Assembly: GCA_014879565.1 (NCBI GenBank)
Contig: JACSRW010000024.1
Span: 27,357-91,356, forward strand
From: Chitinophagaceae bacterium
GTDB taxonomy: Bacteria; Bacteroidota; Bacteroidia; Chitinophagales; Chitinophagaceae
Reading direction: 5' to 3'
Length of the DNA: 64,000 nt
The position numbers and the translations under genes were made by a program. Below are positions 58,186 to 64,000 of this stretch, one piece after another; position 1 is the stretch's first letter; each line of letters opens with the position of its first letter. The notes beneath the pieces were generated by a model. It had not been told where the DNA came from. It did no database searches and saw only the letters and a program-made list of their open reading frames with translations.

Positions 58186-59568
58186 ATGTTTCAGCGTATA
58201 ATACCTGTCCTTTGTTTATTCATTCTCCCCTCTTTTTTATCCGGTCAGCCGGCTGGTATTAATCCCTTTCCGATGGATGACAGTTTGCTGAAAAAGCAAA
58301 TCTATCAAGCTGCTTTCAGGGATAAAGAAGCCCTGCTTGCTTCCCTTACGGGTGAACATAAGGATGATTACAAGGAAGTGTATGAAAGCCGGTTTGAGAT
58401 GCTGGGAACTTTCCTGAAAAGCAATCGCCTGGTTGCTGAACCGGATGCACAGCGATACCTGCAATCCCTGCTGGATCATATTGTTTCAGTGAATCCGGAG
58501 TTAAAAAATTTTTCTATACGGCTTGTCTTTTCCCGCGACTGGTGGGCTAATGCCTACAGTGTAGGAGAGGGTACACTTATTGTAAACGCGGGTTTACTGG
58601 TGCGGATGAAAAATGAAGCGGAACTGGCCTTTGTCCTTTGTCACGAACTGGCCCATTTATATCTGGATCATTCAGGCAAGTCTATCCAACGGAGTATCAG
58701 TACACTGAAAAGTGAGAAATTCAGACAGGAGCTGAAACGGCTGTCCAGGCAGGAATACGGAGCAGGAGCGGAACTGGACAAATTATTAAAAGTACTGGCC
58801 TTTAATTCCCGCCGGCATAACCGGGAGCATGAGTCGGAGGCTGATTTCCGGGCAGCCGCTTTTCTGAAAGCCACAGGTTTCAGCGGCTATGGTGCTATAT
58901 CCTGCCTGGAATTGCTCGATAAAGTAGATGAAACGCCTTTATATCCTTCCCTGAACATTCAACAGGTATTTAACTACCCTGACTATTCCTTTAAAACCAG
59001 GTGGATTAAAAAAGAGGCGGTTATCTTCGGGCAAATGCAGGGGGATGCAAGCGGACTGACTGCTGCTGAAAAGGATTCATTGCGTACGCACCCGGATTGT
59101 CAGAAAAGGATACGGGCCCTTGAGCCCCTGTTGTCTCCCCTGCCGGAAGGGAATGCTTTTGTTTTGGATTCCATGATGTTCCGTAAACTGCAGGAACGCT
59201 TCAGTTTGGAACTGATTGAGTCGCTTTATCAGGAAGAGGAATATGCCCGTAATCTTTATTTGTCGTTGGGTCTGCTGCAATCTGGCCGGCACCGGAATTA
59301 TGCCGTTTATGCAGTAGCCAGGGTGCTGAATGAGTTATACGAAGCTCAGGCCAAACATTATTTTGGCAGGGTCACTGAGAAAGAGAACAGGACCTACGAT
59401 GAGGATTATAACCTCCTGCTCAGGTTGCTGGACAGAGTCCGGTTAAATGAACTGGCGGAACTTGCCTATTATTTCTGTTTGCAATACCGGGCTGAAATGG
59501 CCGGGCATACCTCTTTTGAAGAAGCCTGGAGAAAAGCGAGACAAAACATGGATAAACACACATCTTAA
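58186..59568 (+). CDS. M48-family secreted metalloprotease
   Basis: 460 residues. Signal peptide MFQRIIPVLCLFILPSFLSG. HELAH (153-157) is the zinc motif and NREHESEADFRAA holds the third ligand. It resembles the BepA-like group. It lies upstream of another secreted protein on the same strand. Confidence 0.9.
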   Translation: MFQRIIPVLCLFILPSFLSGQPAGINPFPMDDSLLKKQIYQAAFRDKEALLASLTGEHKDDYKEVYESRFEMLGTFLKSNRLVAEPDAQRYLQSLLDHIVSVNPELKNFSIRLVFSRDWWANAYSVGEGTLIVNAGLLVRMKNEAELAFVLCHELAHLYLDHSGKSIQRSISTLKSEKFRQELKRLSRQEYGAGAELDKLLKVLAFNSRRHNREHESEADFRAAAFLKATGFSGYGAISCLELLDKVDETPLYPSLNIQQVFNYPDYSFKTRWIKKEAVIFGQMQGDASGLTAAEKDSLRTHPDCQKRIRALEPLLSPLPEGNAFVLDSMMFRKLQERFSLELIESLYQEEEYARNLYLSLGLLQSGRHRNYAVYAVARVLNELYEAQAKHYFGRVTEKENRTYDEDYNLLLRLLDRVRLNELAELAYYFCLQYRAEMAGHTSFEEAWRKARQNMDKHTS

Positions 59569-59585
59569 ACAATCAAAAATAAATT

Positions 59586-61136
59586 ATGAAACAACGTTTT
59601 CTGATCTTGTTGCTTTTAGTATCAGTTATGCAGGCAGCCCTTGGCCAGAAAGTCAGTATTGACAATGTACGCAAATCAGCTTTACGCACATCGGATGCTA
59701 TCCGGATGGGATCGGATGTTAAAGGGTATTTTTTCTTTTATATCAGTGATAAAATTGATAAAAAGACCAATCAGTATTCTCTCCGCATTTTTGACAATAA
59801 CCTGAATATGCTGAAGGATATTACATTTCAGGATTCCAAAAATGTTACTGTACTGGAATCGTCCTTTAACGGTACCGACCTGATTTTCCTTTTTTACAAT
59901 GAAGATGAACTTACGTTTGAGTACCAGGTTTATGGTGCCGACGGAAAAAAGAAGCCCTATACCTATACCCGGCAGCTGAGTAAAAAGGAAAAGCGTTTTC
60001 TGGAAGCCACTTACCTGGCAACCAATGACGAAGAAGATACTTACCGCGGACTTTACCCCATTGAAGGAAAAGGGTTTATATCCAATATGCCCAGCCGGGA
60101 GGATAAGGATTATACTTTCCAGGTGGATTATTTCAGTACGGAAAAACGCAAACAGTGGACATATATTCCCACGGAAGATGCCAAGAGATCAGCAGGGGAT
60201 TATCTTGGCACACATAACGGGGTTGTCTATTTTGAGGTGCTGAAGTTTAACAGCCTGATGGATCAGAAGCCGGATTCCTATATTCTGGGTCTTGACCTGG
60301 AAACCGGCCGCAAGCTTTTTGAAAAGTCAACCGACAGTAAATACCGCTTTTATCCCGCATCCCTTTCCGTTTTGAACGGGCAGGCTTACCTGTATGGGGA
60401 GTTCTTTGATGCGGGTGCGAATATCATGAAGGATAAATCGCAGGGATTCGCATTCTGGGGAATTGATGAAAAGGGGAAAGTGACTTCAGAAAAATACAAT
60501 TCCTGGGAATTGCAACTGGGCAAATTCGTGAATGTTAGTTCCAGCGGAAAAATTGAGGACTTTGGCTTTATGTTTCTGCACAATATGCTCCAGACAGCTG
60601 ATGGCAATATTTACGCGATCGGGGAAGGGTATAAAAAATCTGCCAGCGCATTGGGTATTGCCAGCAAAATCCTGTCAGGGGGACGTAATACAGGTTTAAG
60701 TACAATTAAAGTAAAAGTGACTGATTTGGTACTTGTTCAGTTTGACAAGGATTTTAATGTGAAGAATATGAAGTTCTATCAGAAAAATTCAAATAATGTG
60801 GAGCTGCAGAGCGGAATGGAGTTTGTCAGTGTGGCCCTGCTCGGGAAAATGATCAAGTACAATTATGGCGGGTTTGATTACCGGTACACGCAGACCAATG
60901 CCGATCTTTCTTCTTTCAGCGTCTGTTACAGTGATTATGAAAGATCCAAAGACTATAAGGGTGGAGTCTTCAAGTCCATCACCTATACGGATGGCAAAAT
61001 TACCGAAGACCGTATTCAGACAAAATCTGATGCAACGATCAGTTGGGTATTACCCGGTAAACAGGGACAGGTGCTGCTGATTGACTATTACAGAAAAGAT
61101 AAAAAACTGGAAGCGCATTTTGAGAAGCTTAACTGA
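59586..61136 (+). CDS. Secreted protein, probable beta-propeller
   Basis: 516 residues with a signal peptide (MKQRFLILLLLVSVMQAALG). Repeating strands and Tyr/Lys-rich segments, such as YGADGKKKPYTYTR and DKSQGFAFWGIDEKGKV, recall beta-propeller proteins of unknown function in Bacteroidota. No motif for a catalytic site. It probably forms one unit with the M48 gene 18 bp upstream. Confidence 0.65.
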   Translation: MKQRFLILLLLVSVMQAALGQKVSIDNVRKSALRTSDAIRMGSDVKGYFFFYISDKIDKKTNQYSLRIFDNNLNMLKDITFQDSKNVTVLESSFNGTDLIFLFYNEDELTFEYQVYGADGKKKPYTYTRQLSKKEKRFLEATYLATNDEEDTYRGLYPIEGKGFISNMPSREDKDYTFQVDYFSTEKRKQWTYIPTEDAKRSAGDYLGTHNGVVYFEVLKFNSLMDQKPDSYILGLDLETGRKLFEKSTDSKYRFYPASLSVLNGQAYLYGEFFDAGANIMKDKSQGFAFWGIDEKGKVTSEKYNSWELQLGKFVNVSSSGKIEDFGFMFLHNMLQTADGNIYAIGEGYKKSASALGIASKILSGGRNTGLSTIKVKVTDLVLVQFDKDFNVKNMKFYQKNSNNVELQSGMEFVSVALLGKMIKYNYGGFDYRYTQTNADLSSFSVCYSDYERSKDYKGGVFKSITYTDGKITEDRIQTKSDATISWVLPGKQGQVLLIDYYRKDKKLEAHFEKLN

Positions 61137-61163
61137 TAGCGTGAGTAGTGAGAAGTGAATGGG

Positions 61164-61198
61164 ATGCCGGCCGGGAATTTATCCGGCCGGCATTTTTT
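61164..61198 (+). terminator. Intrinsic terminator
   Basis: ATGCCGGCCGG (61164-61174) pairs with CCGGCCGGCAT (61183-61193), followed by six Ts. The 200 bp to the next gene holds no other feature that I can support. Confidence 0.85.
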
Positions 61199-61420
61199 AT
61201 GGCCATATAGCAGATCTGCTATAGTCTTTTTTTAAAAAACTTCTGTAAGCGATTGCTGTTCAGTATCATTTTTTCAAATTGTGGATTGTGGATAAATGGA
61301 ACAGCCCGGACGTAAGCGGGTAGGTTAACTTAGGTATTCAAATTTGCTTTTTTACGGCAAACAAATCCGCCCCGGATAACTGGTCTTCCGTTTCCCGCTC
61401 CAAACCATTAAACTCTTTGT

Positions 61421-63754
61421 ATGAAAAGATTCAGTATCCTGTTGCAGGTGATTTTATTCCTTTGCCTGTCTTTCGCTTCTTATTCCCAAACCGACCGGAT
61501 AGGGTTGCAGGGATCTTCCACCGCCAATGGATATGGTGTGCCCGATGACAGTGCACTGGCCGGCCGCTTAAAACGCTATTACAAGCAACTTGGACGGATT
61601 GACACTTTGTATAAAATCGCAGTTTCGGCTTTATCCTGTTATGAAGGTATGCCTACCGGTTTTGTACCTCCGCCTGACCGGCCAGCTCCGGATCCTAACT
61701 ATAATATCACCCGGGTAATGAGCCGGAATCCCAAACCGACCATCGTTATTGTCAACTATCCGTCGAATGGGTATGATTATATGAGTATACAGGAGATCCT
61801 GGATTGCTTACAGACCATCTGGTCTACCGCCGTAAGTCAGGGAGCCCGCTGTTATATTACCAGTACCCAGCCAAGGGATGGCTTTACCAGTGCCAACAGG
61901 CAAAAACTCCGGGTAATCCGGGATAGCATTATGGCCCGGTTTGGTCCTTATGCGATAGACTTTTATACGCCGGTTGTCAATCCTGCCAATAATACTATTC
62001 GGCCTGAATATGCCTATGGCGACGGAATCCATCTGAATTCCGCCGGCCACCGGGTATTATTTGAACAGGTATTGGCGGCTAATATCCTGGATAATACTGT
62101 GCCTCCTCCGGCCATCAGCGCGGGGCCAGACCTCATTCAAACATTTTCTGCTCCCTTTATCAATGTAAATATTCCGGTGCAGGCAAAACAATTACAGACC
62201 GGACTATACACCATTTCCGTGAAAATGACCGACAGTCTGGGAAATGAGTATACGGACACTTCGTTACTCCGGGTAATACCGGCGCCTAACCAGCCACCTG
62301 CTGTTAACGCCGGGGCCGACCGGAGTATTACATTGCCTGTTAACTCCCTGACCCTGCAGGGCACAGCCAATGATCCGGATGGAACAATTAGTTCCTGGTT
62401 GTGGTCCCAGGCTTCGGGCCCCTCGGTTGCCAATATTGCTACGCCGGGTACGGCTTCCACGCTGGTTAGCGGATTAATACAGGGCACCTATTCGTTCAGG
62501 TTAACGGTGGCAGACAATAACGGAGCCATGGCTTCAGATCTTGTACAGGTGACCGTAAATGCGGCGCCACCTCCGGGTAATATCCTGCCACAGGTGAATG
62601 CGGGTCCTGATCAAACGGTTCAGTTACCGGTAAACACGGCCTTGCTGAGTGGTTCAGCCACCGATCCGGATGGCAGCATCAGCGGAGTAAACTGGACAAG
62701 AGTCTCCGGGCCAACAGGGTTTACGATTCAGTCTCCCTCTTCTTTGCAGACCCAGGTTGCCGGGCTGGTGGCAGGCACCTATCTTTTCAGGCTGGCCGCA
62801 ACGGATAACAGTGGTGGTATCGGGGCGGATACCCTGATTGTTCTTGTTCTCCCGGCTAATCCGCCTCCGCCACCCACTGGTGTGCAAAGGATATTGATAG
62901 ATGCGGGGATGAGTAATACTACAACGGCTTCTCCTGATCAGTGGGGCAAATACTGGAATAATATGACGGATGCGCGAACTGGGGTTCGGGTTAATAATGC
63001 CCTTGATATAAGCAATGTACCGACCACCCTGAAACTGGAAGTGATCCGCCCGGTGGGTTCCACAGCCTCCTATGATAATAACATGCGGGCTGGGGACGGG
63101 GTGCCGGCTGTTGGCGGACAATACCCGGTATCTGCCACCAATGACCATACACTTGCTCACAGTTCCGTTACCAATGGTGAGTGGCGTTTTTATGATCTCG
63201 ATCCCGCCCGTACCTATACCATTAAATTCTGGGGCAGCCGTAATGCTTCCGGCAGCCGTTTCCTCCAGATCAAACGTACCGATGAAACGGTATGGAAGGA
63301 ATTTAATGTATCGCTGAATACCAATTATGACAGCGCCGCTTATTTCACGTTCTCCGGCAGGAGTGAAATGAGTTTTAATTTCCGGGTTAAGTCGGGAAGC
63401 AGTTTTTCCTATATCAATGTGATTGATATCAGCAGTGTGCCCACACAGACAACTTCAAAGGGACAATTATTACCGGAAGCGGAGGAAAAAGGGTTACCGG
63501 ATCTGTCTTTACTCCGGTTGCAGCCCAATCCGGGCTCGGACCAGGTACAGTTATACTGGCCCGATAACCGGTCTGCCAGGCTGGAAGTGGAATTCCGCGG
63601 AGCCAGCGGGGAGTTGATAAAGAGAGAATCGGTGATGAAGGAAAAAGGGCATTGGAACCGGGTATTTCCGACCAGGGAACTGGCTGCCGGATTATATTTT
63701 ATTACCGTCAGGGTAAATGGAGGGCAGCAGACATTCAGGTGGGTTAAAATATAA
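61421..63754 (+). CDS. Large secreted SGNH hydrolase with PKD-like domains and type IX sorting domain
   Basis: 777 residues. Signal peptide, then an SGNH-like domain: LQGSSTANG (Ser block), VNYPSNGYDY and GDGIHLNSAGH (catalytic Asp/His). Two PKD/K319L-like domains follow (about 290-385 and 395-485), then a beta domain. The last 80 residues (LRLQPNPGSDQVQLYW, ELAAGLYFITVRVNG) are a type IX C-terminal sorting domain. It is likely a surface esterase acting on polysaccharide. Confidence 0.9.
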   Translation: MKRFSILLQVILFLCLSFASYSQTDRIGLQGSSTANGYGVPDDSALAGRLKRYYKQLGRIDTLYKIAVSALSCYEGMPTGFVPPPDRPAPDPNYNITRVMSRNPKPTIVIVNYPSNGYDYMSIQEILDCLQTIWSTAVSQGARCYITSTQPRDGFTSANRQKLRVIRDSIMARFGPYAIDFYTPVVNPANNTIRPEYAYGDGIHLNSAGHRVLFEQVLAANILDNTVPPPAISAGPDLIQTFSAPFINVNIPVQAKQLQTGLYTISVKMTDSLGNEYTDTSLLRVIPAPNQPPAVNAGADRSITLPVNSLTLQGTANDPDGTISSWLWSQASGPSVANIATPGTASTLVSGLIQGTYSFRLTVADNNGAMASDLVQVTVNAAPPPGNILPQVNAGPDQTVQLPVNTALLSGSATDPDGSISGVNWTRVSGPTGFTIQSPSSLQTQVAGLVAGTYLFRLAATDNSGGIGADTLIVLVLPANPPPPPTGVQRILIDAGMSNTTTASPDQWGKYWNNMTDARTGVRVNNALDISNVPTTLKLEVIRPVGSTASYDNNMRAGDGVPAVGGQYPVSATNDHTLAHSSVTNGEWRFYDLDPARTYTIKFWGSRNASGSRFLQIKRTDETVWKEFNVSLNTNYDSAAYFTFSGRSEMSFNFRVKSGSSFSYINVIDISSVPTQTTSKGQLLPEAEEKGLPDLSLLRLQPNPGSDQVQLYWPDNRSARLEVEFRGASGELIKRESVMKEKGHWNRVFPTRELAAGLYFITVRVNGGQQTFRWVKI

Positions 63755-63759
63755 ATACT

Positions 63760-64000
63760 AAATCCCCTGGCCGGCTATCGCCGTCCCCGGGATTTGATAT
63801 TGTGTCCGGATTAGCTTCGCTGATCCTTTGTTGGTGGTCTTACCCAAATCCCCTGTCCGGCTAACGCCGTCCCCGGGATTTTGGATTAGCTACGCTGATC
63901 CTTTATGAGAGGTCTTACCCAAATCCCCTGTCCGGCTATCGCCGTCCCCGGGGTTTTGGATTAGCTACGCTGATCCTTTATGAGAGGTCTTACCCAAATC
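63760..64000. repeat. 75-bp tandem repeat
   Basis: Units start at 63760, 63846, 63921 and 63996 (spacing 86, 75, 75). Each begins AAATCCCCTGTCCGG and contains GCCGTCCCCGGGATTTTGG and TAGCTACGCTGATCC. The block continues beyond the window. No gene. Confidence 0.9.

Overview
The window is chromosomal DNA of a Bacteroidota bacterium, probably a Chitinophaga-like lineage. This rests on TAnnTTTG promoter boxes, a type IX secretion C-terminal sorting domain, and housekeeping genes of Bacteroidota type (a YceD-like gene, rpmF and plsX in order, a DUF3810-like protease, Dcd). A complete-looking prophage of about 45.4 kb is inserted in it.

Layout. (1) 1-5520 is a defence island: a type I restriction-modification operon on the minus strand (hsdM, hsdS, a gene resembling uracil-DNA glycosylases, and the start of hsdR, which leaves the window), and an AbiEi/AbiEii-type toxin-antitoxin pair on the plus strand. 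(2) About 5752-51126 is the prophage, flanked by the 8-bp direct repeat GTGATCCC. It lies at the 3' end of a tRNA-Lys(UUU) gene and carries a large serine integrase at its right end. From left to right: a cluster of TGTTACA repeats next to attL; two small genes; a receptor-binding/tail-fibre pair; a lysis cassette with holin-like proteins, a unimolecular-spanin-like lipoprotein and an endolysin; a head module (S49 protease, coiled-coil scaffold, capsid); tail genes with a tape measure; portal-like, connector and distal tail genes; a structured RNA; and the terminases at the end of the late region. A control region follows (RadC-like and ArdC-like proteins, a repressor and a divergent Cro-like gene with three operator-like repeats, structured RNAs and two tRNAs), then replication genes (a TOPRIM/SF3 primase-helicase and a Pol-beta-like nucleotidyltransferase). 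(3) 46777-49069 holds a diversity-generating retroelement (DGR): two variable proteins, one template repeat, the reverse transcriptase and a small associated protein. (4) 51268-64000 is ordinary chromosome: secreted proteins, plsX-rpmF-yceD, dcd, a phosphopantetheinyl transferase, a DUF2130 protein, an M48 protease, a large SGNH/PKD-like secreted protein with a sorting domain, and a 75-bp tandem repeat.

How it works together. The late region is a chain of overlapping genes. It appears to be driven from five copies of one promoter design: TGTCCTTTCCC, exactly 17 nt, then a -7-like box. Two early-type promoters share a different operator-like palindrome. The DGR is unusual because its two targets are small proteins in the early/replication side of the genome, not tail fibres. 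Each target differs from the template only at template adenines (13 and 14 of 18), with no change at the other 55 positions. Joining the prophage ends rebuilds an attP with 9-bp inverted arms and gives the integrase a different C-terminal tail from the one read through the tRNA gene in the lysogen.
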